Source: an uncultured Flavobacterium sp. (GTDB lineage: Bacteria > Bacteroidota > Bacteroidia > Flavobacteriales > Flavobacteriaceae). Taken from it: 56,480 nucleotides of DNA. The stretch lies in NCBI GenBank assembly GCA_934636265.1, contig CAKUAD010000012.1:1-56480 (forward strand). The letters run 5' to 3'. The notes under the pieces were generated by a model, which saw nothing but the letters and a program-made list of their open reading frames with translations, was not told the DNA's origin and did no database searches. The number at the start of each line of letters is the position of its first letter. Position 1 is the first letter of the stretch. Shown here piece by piece: positions 8,810-18,666 of the stretch. Made by a program: the position numbers and the translations under genes.

Positions 8810-10714
8810 ATGAATCCCGTTGCTTCGAGAATCGCCGCATTCTATTCCCAATATCCGCCGTTTAACAAGCTCAGTCCGGACGATCTGCAGGCTATCGCAC
8901 TAGAGACCAAGGTCATCAACTTGGAAAAAAACAAAACGCTTTTCAAGATAAACGATGCGCTTCACAGCAATTTTTACATGGTCGCCCAAGGGGTCATCAA
9001 CCTGACGATCGTTATTGACGCCGAGGAAAAAATGCTCAACAAATGCGTTCCCGGCGATGTCTTTGGGCTCAGGCCGTTTTTTGCGCGCAACAATTATATG
9101 ATGACAGCCAAAGCGCGTGAAGAAAGCCTGGTTTTTGCAATTCCCATTGAAACCTTCCGTCCCTATGTTTCGGCCTATCCGGACGTGCTGAACTTCCTGC
9201 TCGAAAGTTTTGCGACAAACACCCAGAATCCTGAACAAAACCGAGGTAAGTTACTGTCGGACAACATCATATATTCTGGACCGCAATCTGAAATGCAATA
9301 CATACAGTCGCTCACCTACAACAAGGCGCCCCTGCGTGTAAACACTGCAACGCCCGTTCAGCAAGCGGCTCAAATCATGACCGACAACTTAATGGACAGC
9401 GTCGTGATTATTGACAACAACCTTCCGGTGGGCATCATCACCGATACGGATCTGCGGTCAAAAATTGCCACCGGCCGTTTTCCGGTTTCAACCGTCGTAA
9501 CCAAAATCATGTCGTCGCCGGTAATTACCGTCCCTGATTCGGTATCATTGGCCGAGGCCCAGCTCCTCCTGCTCAAGCACAATGTATCGCACTTGTGTGT
9601 CACGGCAGACGGATCGGAAAAAAGCGCGCTGATCGGTGTCATATCACAACGCGATCTTATTGTATCACAGGCCAGTAACCCAGGTCTTTTAATCAAGGAG
9701 ATCAAAAACGCTTCGACACCCTCGGCGCTACAATCGGCACGTCAAAAGTTGTCGCAGCTTATCCAGTCGTCTATTTCAAAGAACATTCCGCTCACCCATA
9801 TATGGTCGATTGCCGGCGAAATCAACCTGGCGCTCATCCGAAGGGCGGTCGAACTCTCTATTTTGGAACTCGGCTCCCCTCCTGCCCGGTTTGCGTGGCT
9901 CAGCATCGGGAGTCAGGGCCGCAAAGAACAGCTTTTGCTAACCGACCAGGACAGCATTCTGGTTTTTGACGATGTCGCAGCCGAAAAATACCGCGAAGTC
10001 AAGGATTATTTCCTGAAACTCGCCAAACGCACCACGGCGGTATTGGAGTTTGTCGGGTACCCGTATTGTCCAAACGGACACATGGCCAGCAACCTTTTGT
10101 GGTGTAAATCACTGAATGACTGGATCAAGCAGTACGGGATCTGGATGAAATCGCCAAAGGCAAACGCCGACATCGCCAGTATTTTCTTTGATTATGAGCT
10201 GGCCGTTGGCGATGCCGATCTGGAAGAAGCCTTGACGAACGCCATTTTTGAAAATCTGGAAAAGAACGCCATATTTTACGACTATCTGGGTAATGACGCC
10301 TTGCGCAAACCGGCGCCGCTCAACTTCTTTAAAAAGTTCAATGTAGAAGAAACCGGCGAGAACGAAGGCCGATTTGACATCAAGACCCGCGGGCTGATGC
10401 CACTGGTCGATGGTGCGCGATTGATGACGATGAGCCACGGGATCCGCGGGATCAACAACACACATCAGCGCTTTAAGCAACTGGCGATGACCAACAGCAA
10501 ACACGCTGAAATCTATCAGAACTGTGCCGAAGCTTTTATCACCTTGTCGCGCATCCGCACTGAGGAAGGCATGAAGAGCGACACCAACGGGCAATTCATC
10601 AACCTGGACGACCTGTCAAAAACCGACAAGGAAAAACTACGCACGGCCGTTGGCGTCATGAAAGATCTGGAAGAACTGATCAAAGACTCGTTTAAACTGA
10701 CACAATTTTCATAA
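8810..10714 (+). CDS. cNMP-binding/CBS/DUF294 nucleotidyltransferase-like signalling protein
   Basis: A 634-residue cytosolic protein with four parts. Residues about 15-135 form a cyclic-nucleotide-binding fold (LFKINDALHSNFYMVAQGV, CVPGDVFG). Residues about 165-290 hold two CBS domains, which commonly bind adenine nucleotides. A DUF294 nucleotidyltransferase core follows, with GSQGRKEQLLLTDQDS near 367-382; this is the GlnD-type metal-binding pattern and is intact. The last 120 residues are the helical DUF294 C-terminal domain. It overlaps the DnaQ-like gene by one base (TAATG). DUF294 genes are often found beside acs/actP-type genes in other bacteria, which fits this position opposite acs. 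Its substrate is unknown; a regulatory nucleotidylation role is inference. Confidence 0.8.
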   Translation: MNPVASRIAAFYSQYPPFNKLSPDDLQAIALETKVINLEKNKTLFKINDALHSNFYMVAQGVINLTIVIDAEEKMLNKCVPGDVFGLRPFFARNNYMMTAKAREESLVFAIPIETFRPYVSAYPDVLNFLLESFATNTQNPEQNRGKLLSDNIIYSGPQSEMQYIQSLTYNKAPLRVNTATPVQQAAQIMTDNLMDSVVIIDNNLPVGIITDTDLRSKIATGRFPVSTVVTKIMSSPVITVPDSVSLAEAQLLLLKHNVSHLCVTADGSEKSALIGVISQRDLIVSQASNPGLLIKEIKNASTPSALQSARQKLSQLIQSSISKNIPLTHIWSIAGEINLALIRRAVELSILELGSPPARFAWLSIGSQGRKEQLLLTDQDSILVFDDVAAEKYREVKDYFLKLAKRTTAVLEFVGYPYCPNGHMASNLLWCKSLNDWIKQYGIWMKSPKANADIASIFFDYELAVGDADLEEALTNAIFENLEKNAIFYDYLGNDALRKPAPLNFFKKFNVEETGENEGRFDIKTRGLMPLVDGARLMTMSHGIRGINNTHQRFKQLAMTNSKHAEIYQNCAEAFITLSRIRTEEGMKSDTNGQFINLDDLSKTDKEKLRTAVGVMKDLEELIKDSFKLTQFS

Positions 10715-11310
10715 TGCTCGACTGGATTAAAAATATCAACCGCGAATACCCGGATTTCTGGAAGGAATACCTTATGAAGTTTGAGAAAAGGCCTACCCGA
10801 TTCGTGGTGCTGTGTTCGCAGACGTCCGGGCATCACGCGCAAAAAGACGTGATTTTTTCATTTGGAGCCATTGGAATTGTAGCCGATGAGATTGTGGTGG
10901 ATGATTTTTTCGAGGTGGTTTTGCTTCAGTATGTCTACCTGCATGACAACGGACTTTCCAACAATTTCCTGATTGAAAGCAATCTGCCCAAAATGACCGA
11001 ATCGCAGGCAGTTGAAGCCCTGATACGACACATCGGCAATTCCGTTCTGGTAGGCTATCGCATCCATCTCGACGTCGATATGATCAATGAGGCACTTGGA
11101 AAGATGCACTGCGGACGCCTTAAAAATGAAGCCCTCGACCTGGAAATCATGTTCCGCAAATGGAAAGATGCCGACGGACCTTTTACCCTTAACGACATCT
11201 GTACCGCCTTTAAACTCCCAAAAATTGAACAAGCCACCGCAGCAGACGAAGCCTACACCATGGCGTTGTTGTTCCTAAAACTAAAATCCCGACTCGGAAT
11301 CGGGATTTAA
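10714..11310 (+). CDS. DnaQ-like exonuclease fold with degenerate active site
   Basis: A 198-residue protein with the DEDDh exonuclease fold: strand motif FVVLCSQTSG (30-39), SVLVGYRIHLDVDMIN (about 110-124) and QATAADEAYTMALLF (from 173). In active enzymes the first motif is DxE and the last begins with His. Here these positions are Cys34, Gln36 and Gln173, while Asp120 and Asp178 remain. Loss of three of five catalytic residues suggests it no longer cleaves nucleic acid. It is translationally coupled to the DUF294 protein, so it may act as its binding partner or nucleotide-sensing subunit. It runs convergently to acs with only 46 bases between stops. An alternative is a true exonuclease with unusual chemistry; I think this less likely. 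Confidence 0.75.
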   Translation: MLDWIKNINREYPDFWKEYLMKFEKRPTRFVVLCSQTSGHHAQKDVIFSFGAIGIVADEIVVDDFFEVVLLQYVYLHDNGLSNNFLIESNLPKMTESQAVEALIRHIGNSVLVGYRIHLDVDMINEALGKMHCGRLKNEALDLEIMFRKWKDADGPFTLNDICTAFKLPKIEQATAADEAYTMALLFLKLKSRLGIGI

Positions 11311-11356
11311 AGTTGCGCTCCTATTGGTTTCGCCCATTGAATTCATTTTCAATGGA

Positions 11357-13264
<1,908 letters not shown>

Positions 13265-13283
13265 TTGGTTGATTTTTAAAAAG

Positions 13284-13291
13284 TAAAGATA
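13284..13291 (-). promoter_or_regulatory. -7 box TATCTTTA upstream of acs
   Basis: The minus strand reads TATCTTTA 20 bases before the acs start, one base from TAnnTTTG. It would give acs a promoter independent of the upstream prpE. Confidence 0.4.
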
Positions 13292-13337
13292 GGACTTCCC
13301 TGAAATCGCAGCGTATATAGATTGCTAAATAGATATA

Positions 13338-15230
13338 CTAGTCTTTGGCATAGCCGATGGCACGCAAAGCCTCGGTAATCTCGCCAATGATTTCAGGATC
13401 GTCAATGGTTGATGGCACTTGGTATTCGGTCGCGTCGGCGATGCTGCGGATAAGTTTGCGCAAAATCTTCCCCGACCGCGTTTTGGGCAGTCGCTGGACC
13501 ACGACAACGGTTTTAAGCGAGGCCACCGCCCCGATCTTTTCACGGACCAATTGCACCACTTCATATTCCACCTGAAAATGTTCGGGCGAGGTTCCGGCCT
13601 TAAAGACGACGAATGCCATTGGCACCTGCCCTTTCATCTCGTCGGTCACGCCCACTACGGCACATTCGGCCACGGCGGGATGATGCGCCACCACCTCCTC
13701 CATCTCGGCAGTCGACAATCGGTGACCGGCCACGTTGATGACATCGTCAATCCGGCCGGTGATGTAGAGATAACCGTCGTCGTCCTTGTAACCTCCGTCG
13801 CCAGCCAGATAGTAGCCCGGGAATTTGGTAAAATAACCTTCCCGGAATCGCGGCTGGTTCATCCAGAGCCCTGTCATGCAACCCGGCGGAAGCGGCTGCC
13901 GGATAACGACATAGCCTTCCTCGCCCGACGCGACTTCGGCTCCCGATTCGTCAAAAATCCTGATGTCGTAGCCGCAAACCGCCTTTCCCGCCGATCCGGG
14001 TTTTACCGGGAACATCCCAACGCCCAGCGGGTTTGCAATCATCGGCCAGCCCGATTCGGTTTGCCACCAGTGATCGATTACGGGAACCGGAATGTGTTGG
14101 GCATACCATTCCAGGGTAGCCGCATCACATCGTTCGCCCGCCAAAAACTGCGCACGAAGGCAGGACAAGTCGTATTGTTTGATGAATTTGCCCTCGGGAT
14201 CTTCTTTTTTGATGGCGCGGATGGCCGTTGGCGCCGTAAACATAACCGATACGCCATGGTCAGAAATCACCCGCCAAAAGGTACTGGCATCGGGTGTGCG
14301 GACGGGCTTGCCTTCAAAAATAACGGTCGCGTTCCGGTTGATCAGCGGGCCATAAAGCGTATAACTGTGACCGACGGCCCATCCCATGTCCGAGGCGGCC
14401 CAAAACGTTTCGCCGGGTTTGACGTTGTAAATATGCTGCATGCTAAACTTAAGCGCCGTGGCATATCCGCCTGTATCGCGCACAATCCCCTTGGGCTTTC
14501 CGGTTGTTCCAGATGTGTATAAAATGTAGAGCGGATGATTGGACTCCAGCGGAATGCATTCTACGGGCGCTGATCCGTAAATCAAGGACTCATAGTCGAT
14601 GTCATATTTCTTGAACGGGATTCTCGCGCCCAGTTTGCGGTTAAATACCACCACGCGTTTTGGCTTGTGATCTGCCATGGCAATGGCCTCGTCCACCAGC
14701 GGTTTGTAGGCAATCAGTCGGTCAAACTCAATCCCCGACGAGGCCGTGATGATGACTTTTGGCTTGCAGTCGTCAATGCGGATGGCGAGCTCGTTGGGAG
14801 CAAATCCGCCAAAAACAACCGAGTGCGTCACGCCTATCCGCGCACACGCCAGCATCGCAAAGGCCGTCTGCGGAATCATGGGCATGTAAATGACAACGGT
14901 ATCGCCTTTTTTAAGGCCAAGTTGGATCAATCCGCCGGCCAGCCTCGACACTTCATCCTCAAGCTGTGCAAAGGTGTACTTGCGCACGGTTTGCGTGACG
15001 GGCGAGTCGTAAATAATGGCAACATCATCGCCATAGCCATCCTGAACATGTTTGTCGACGCACAGGTAACAGGCATTGACAACGCCATCGGAAAACCACT
15101 GCGGATAACCCTGGTCTAAAGGCGAAAGTATAGCGGACGGAGGCGAATACCAGTCGATGGCGTCGGCCTGCCCGCTCCAGAATGCCTCGGGCGATTCCAG
15201 GCTTTGTTGGTATAGTTCGTTGTAAGTCAT
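13338..15230 (-). CDS. prpE: Propionyl-CoA synthetase-like acyl-CoA ligase
   Basis: A 630-residue member of the same family as Acs, but of the PrpE subtype: the N-terminal region with GVVNACYLCVDKHVQDGYGD resembles propionate-CoA ligases, and the P-loop is LYTSGTTGKPKG followed by IVRDTGGYA. The WWQTESGWP motif and the C-terminal lysine in RLPKTRSGKILRKLIRSIAD are intact. It should activate propionate or other short acids to the CoA ester in the cytosol. The start overlaps the stop of the response-regulator gene by four bases (ATGA), so it belongs to the same transcript as the sensor, the transporter and the porin. Activity on acetate or acrylate is possible and cannot be judged from sequence. 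Confidence 0.85.
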   Translation of the reverse strand: MTYNELYQQSLESPEAFWSGQADAIDWYSPPSAILSPLDQGYPQWFSDGVVNACYLCVDKHVQDGYGDDVAIIYDSPVTQTVRKYTFAQLEDEVSRLAGGLIQLGLKKGDTVVIYMPMIPQTAFAMLACARIGVTHSVVFGGFAPNELAIRIDDCKPKVIITASSGIEFDRLIAYKPLVDEAIAMADHKPKRVVVFNRKLGARIPFKKYDIDYESLIYGSAPVECIPLESNHPLYILYTSGTTGKPKGIVRDTGGYATALKFSMQHIYNVKPGETFWAASDMGWAVGHSYTLYGPLINRNATVIFEGKPVRTPDASTFWRVISDHGVSVMFTAPTAIRAIKKEDPEGKFIKQYDLSCLRAQFLAGERCDAATLEWYAQHIPVPVIDHWWQTESGWPMIANPLGVGMFPVKPGSAGKAVCGYDIRIFDESGAEVASGEEGYVVIRQPLPPGCMTGLWMNQPRFREGYFTKFPGYYLAGDGGYKDDDGYLYITGRIDDVINVAGHRLSTAEMEEVVAHHPAVAECAVVGVTDEMKGQVPMAFVVFKAGTSPEHFQVEYEVVQLVREKIGAVASLKTVVVVQRLPKTRSGKILRKLIRSIADATEYQVPSTIDDPEIIGEITEALRAIGYAKD

Positions 15231-15589
15231 TCGATAAGTTTTTGTGTGGTTTCAATGAGTTTCTTAACCGAGAAAGGCTTGGTCAGGTAGGCATCGGCGC
15301 CCAATGACAATCCCTTTTCAATATCGGCATCCTTGTTCTTGGCCGACAGGAACAACACCTTGCAACCGGCGAGTTCCGGCTTGCTTTTGATGTGTTCGAG
15401 CGTGGCAAACCCATCGAGGTTGGGCATCATGATGTCAAGGATGATGGCGTCCGGAGTTTCGGTTTCCAGTATTTCCAGCGCTTCCTGTCCGTCTCGGGCA
15501 ATAAAGACCTGGAAGTTATTTTTCTTTAACGAATATTCGAGCGACATGATGATGTTGGGTTCGTCGTCAGCTATCAGTATTTTTTTCAT
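15227..15589 (-). CDS. Receiver-only response regulator (CheY-like)
   Basis: A 120-residue single receiver domain. The acid pocket (DDE at 8-10), the phosphorylatable Asp52 in ILDIMMPN and the lysine in LTKPF near 102 are all present. There is no output domain. It overlaps the end of the transporter-kinase gene by about 20 bases and the start of prpE by four, so the pair is co-translated. I chose the ATG at 15589 (MKKILIADDE) over one two codons upstream; either is possible. Related SLC5-kinases (CrbS/CbrA type) usually work with a regulator carrying a DNA-binding domain; here the signal must pass to another protein. Confidence 0.87.
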   Translation of the reverse strand: MKKILIADDEPNIIMSLEYSLKKNNFQVFIARDGQEALEILETETPDAIILDIMMPNLDGFATLEHIKSKPELAGCKVLFLSAKNKDADIEKGLSLGADAYLTKPFSVKKLIETTQKLIE

Positions 15590-18260
15590 CGGCATTAAAG
15601 ATTGGGAGTTCTACGATAAAGGTTACGCCATCGGGCTGATTTTCTACGCGGATGCTTCCCTGGTGCAGTTCGACGATCTGGCGCGTAATGGCAAGTCCGA
15701 GTCCGCTGCCCACGGGTTTCCGGGTGGTTTGGTTGTCTGATTGGTAAAATTTGTCAAAAATGGCTTCGGTTTCAGCATCAGGAATAGCCGGTCCGTTGTT
15801 AAAAACCCACAGTTGCGCCCGGCCATCGGCAACATGCGTCCCTACCCGGATGACGCCACTGTCTTTTTTGCAGAACTTTATCGAATTCGACAGCAGATTC
15901 GTCACCACCTGAACCATCCGTTCGGCATCGGCCATAACCATTACTTGATTGGCGGTTTGCCAGTGAAGGCTGATATTTTGCGAGCGGATAAGCTGAAAAA
16001 GCGGCTCGACCGACCCTCTGGCGACATCAGTGAGGTCAATCATTTCCAGCATCAGCTTTTGCCTGCCCGATTCAAACCGTTCCAAGTCCAGGATTTTATC
16101 AATCAGGCGGTTAAGCCTGTCAGATTCGGAGATGATGTTCTGTAAAAACTGTCGGCGCACCGGCTCCGGAATGTCGTCGTCGTCGTGCAAAATCTCGGTG
16201 GCCGCGCGTATGGCCGTAATGGGCGTGCGTAGCTCGTGGGTCACGGTGTCGAGAAAATCGTCTTTTTGTTTGTCCTTTTGTATAAGCGATTGGTTGGCCT
16301 CACGGAGCCGGCGGGAAATTTCCTCTAATTCACGCGAGGTTGCCCTGAGCTTGCGGTTGATGGCCAGATTTTCCTTGGATTCTTCCAGAATGCTCAAAAC
16401 TTCCGGCAGGCTGATTTTATCTTCCTTGGTCACGCCCTGCAGCAGTATTTTGGCCGATGCCGAACCGATGTGGCCGGTGAGAAGGTTTTCGGCAAACTTT
16501 ATCAAACGGGCGTCGGCCATGGTCGTATCGGGCGGAATGTTGTATTTTAAGTTAAAAATCCGCAGGGCACGCGATGATTTTTCCTCGCCTAAAAAACGCA
16601 CCAGGACTTTGCGGATATCGCTGATATATGCCGTCCCGCGCCAGATGAAAGCATTTTCGTGATGGGTGATGTACTGATCGATATCCACGTACATCTCGGC
16701 GTAATTGCGCTCGCGGTAATTTCCCTTTCCGGACACGGTCACCACCAGATAAACCGACGTGTTGAACAGTAAACTCCAAAACAGGGCGTGCGGAATCGGT
16801 TCCAGGTAGTCCAGCCCGAACAAGGCCAGCGGATTGAGAAAACCTGTCCATCTGTCTGAATCAAATCCGGACGGACTGGCGTGTAACAAAAAAGGCACGA
16901 CCAGCGTGTAGGCACAAACCGCAACGCCGGCCAGGATGCCGTACAGAGCGCCACGCATCGATCCGCGCCGCCAGAAAATACCGCCAAAAAACGCCGGAGC
17001 CAGTTGCGCCACTACCAGAAATGCAACCATTCCTACCGATACCAGCGTGTGCGATTGCAAAAAGTATCGGTAAGAGATATAACTCAGCAACACAATCACA
17101 AAAATGGCGATGCGTCGGCTGCGGACAATCCGTTGGTTGTTGGTGTCGGGGCTTCCGCTGAGTGATCGCACCAGGCCGTAAGGAATGAGCAAATTGTTGG
17201 TGAGCATGGTTGACAGTGCAATCGACGACACGATGATCATAGACACTGCTGCCGAAAATCCGCCCAGAAAAACCAGTATCGCCAAGAGTTCCTCACCTTG
17301 TTGCATGGGGATCAAGAGCGCAAACATATCGGCATTCGCACCGCCTTCAACAAGTAGGTTTCCGCCCCAGGCGATTGGAAAAATAAAGAGATTGCACAAA
17401 AGCAGATACAACGGAAACAGCCAGATGGCGGTTTGCAGGTGCTTTTCGCGGTTGTTCTCGACCACAGTCATCAGAAACTGATGTGGCAGCAAAAAAATCG
17501 CAAAAAGTGACAACATGCAATAAAAGAACCAGTTAAAGCCGCCCTCCAGCCCGCCAATTGACGTTTTTTCGCGGAATCCTTCAAGGGCCTGCGCCTGCTG
17601 GTGAATATCGCCGAAACCGTTAAAAATTCCCCAGGTCACATAGGCGCCCAGCAGCAAAAAAATAAAGAGTTTGACAACTGATTCGAGCGCGATGACCGAT
17701 ACGATTCCGCGCCGTTTTTGCGTGGCATCGCCGTAACGGGTACCGTAAAACGAGGCAAACGCTGCAAGGGCCAGCGCCACGTACGCCGAGGTGTCGCCCA
17801 AAAGTGAGCCCGCATCAGAGGTGCGCGTCACCACATGGAAGGTTTCGGAAATTGCTTTGAGCTGAAGCCCGATGTACGGCAACAAACTCAGGGTTACGAT
17901 AATGGTAACCAGTGCGCCCAATGTGCGGCTGTTTCCGTATCGGAGTGAGATGAAATCGGCAATGCCTGATATTTTGTTGACGCGTGAAATACGGATGATT
18001 TTTCGCATGAGGACAATCCAGGCCGGAAATGCGATCACCGGACCCAGATAGGTGGTCAGGTATTCAAGTCCGGAGTTGGCCGCCATCCCGACGCTTCCGT
18101 AATACGTCCAGGCTGAACAGTATACGGCCAGTGAAAGCGTGTACACATAGGGGTTGTTGGTCCATTTGGAGTTTTGCTTGCGCTCAGCCAACTGCGCCGC
18201 ACCCACAAGCAAACCAAGGTAAACCAGCAAAATCAGGATCATGAAGCCGCTAGTCATCAT
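15567..18260 (-). CDS. SLC5 transporter/histidine kinase fusion (CrbS/CbrA-like)
   Basis: About 897 residues. The first 500 form a sodium/solute symporter-type membrane domain with about 13 helices (NPYVYTLSLAVYCSAWTYYG near the start). After a linker and a coiled coil (SRELEEISRRLREANQSLIQ), a complete histidine kinase follows: H box FLDTVTHELRTPITAIR with His near 675, N box VVTNLLSNSIKF, and G boxes FNNGPAIP and GSGLGLAITRQIVELHQG. The arrangement is that of CbrA and of CrbS, which controls acs in Vibrio. Here it sits in the same transcript as prpE, a transporter and a porin, so it probably senses or imports a short acid. The start at 18260 overlaps the preceding small gene by 11 bases; a TTG further upstream is less likely. 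Confidence 0.87.
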   Translation of the reverse strand: MMTSGFMILILLVYLGLLVGAAQLAERKQNSKWTNNPYVYTLSLAVYCSAWTYYGSVGMAANSGLEYLTTYLGPVIAFPAWIVLMRKIIRISRVNKISGIADFISLRYGNSRTLGALVTIIVTLSLLPYIGLQLKAISETFHVVTRTSDAGSLLGDTSAYVALALAAFASFYGTRYGDATQKRRGIVSVIALESVVKLFIFLLLGAYVTWGIFNGFGDIHQQAQALEGFREKTSIGGLEGGFNWFFYCMLSLFAIFLLPHQFLMTVVENNREKHLQTAIWLFPLYLLLCNLFIFPIAWGGNLLVEGGANADMFALLIPMQQGEELLAILVFLGGFSAAVSMIIVSSIALSTMLTNNLLIPYGLVRSLSGSPDTNNQRIVRSRRIAIFVIVLLSYISYRYFLQSHTLVSVGMVAFLVVAQLAPAFFGGIFWRRGSMRGALYGILAGVAVCAYTLVVPFLLHASPSGFDSDRWTGFLNPLALFGLDYLEPIPHALFWSLLFNTSVYLVVTVSGKGNYRERNYAEMYVDIDQYITHHENAFIWRGTAYISDIRKVLVRFLGEEKSSRALRIFNLKYNIPPDTTMADARLIKFAENLLTGHIGSASAKILLQGVTKEDKISLPEVLSILEESKENLAINRKLRATSRELEEISRRLREANQSLIQKDKQKDDFLDTVTHELRTPITAIRAATEILHDDDDIPEPVRRQFLQNIISESDRLNRLIDKILDLERFESGRQKLMLEMIDLTDVARGSVEPLFQLIRSQNISLHWQTANQVMVMADAERMVQVVTNLLSNSIKFCKKDSGVIRVGTHVADGRAQLWVFNNGPAIPDAETEAIFDKFYQSDNQTTRKPVGSGLGLAITRQIVELHQGSIRVENQPDGVTFIVELPIFNADEKNTDS

Positions 18261-18444
18261 ACTTTTTAAATATTGCAAACGAAATCACCACCGACGCCAG
18301 CCAGATCAAGAATATTCCGGCTACTGCAGCGGGTAATCCAAAAACTGGCTCGGGCTTGTCATACAACAAAACCAATGGCAGGTTGAGTCCTAAAAAGAGG
18401 AATCCGCTTGTGAGAACCAGTTTTTGGACGTGTCGTTTTTTCAT
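18250..18444 (-). CDS. Small two-helix membrane protein
   Basis: A 64-residue protein with two hydrophobic segments (about 9-27 and 36-58), a basic N-terminus (MKKRHVQK) and a charged tail KKYDD. It starts within the stop of the preceding small gene (ATGA) and overlaps the start of the SLC5-kinase. The tight coupling suggests a small partner subunit of the membrane sensor, much as small proteins such as YjcH accompany ActP. I do not recognise its family. Confidence 0.7.
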   Translation of the reverse strand: MKKRHVQKLVLTSGFLFLGLNLPLVLLYDKPEPVFGLPAAVAGIFLIWLASVVISFAIFKKYDD

Positions 18445-18662
18445 AAGTCTTCGCGGTATTCATCGGTTAGCGAGTACCAGCCAAAAATGGCCAGGCCCAC
18501 AACTACCAGAGGCAACAAGATAAAAAAGATAATGATGCCAAAAACCAGGTCTTCCTGCTTGCCCGAGGTGAGTTTGCCGGCAAATATGTCGGTACAATAA
18601 TACGCCGTGGCTACTGCCAATGCCATCCATACAATTCCGAGTATTTTTTTGATCGCGTTCAT
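18441..18662 (-). CDS. Small two-helix membrane protein
   Basis: A 73-residue protein with two predicted membrane helices (about 5-24 and 41-63) and an acidic tail DEYREDL. The gene starts 4 bases after the MHS transporter stop and overlaps the next small gene by four bases. It may accompany the transporter or the sensor. No function can be assigned from sequence. Confidence 0.7.
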   Translation of the reverse strand: MNAIKKILGIVWMALAVATAYYCTDIFAGKLTSGKQEDLVFGIIIFFILLPLVVVGLAIFGWYSLTDEYREDL

Positions 18663-18666
18663 AATT

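Noticed and set aside
13419..14522. Plus-strand frame of 367 codons antisense to prpE
   Set aside because: It is a shadow caused by codon bias in the opposite strand; prpE is full length with all motifs.
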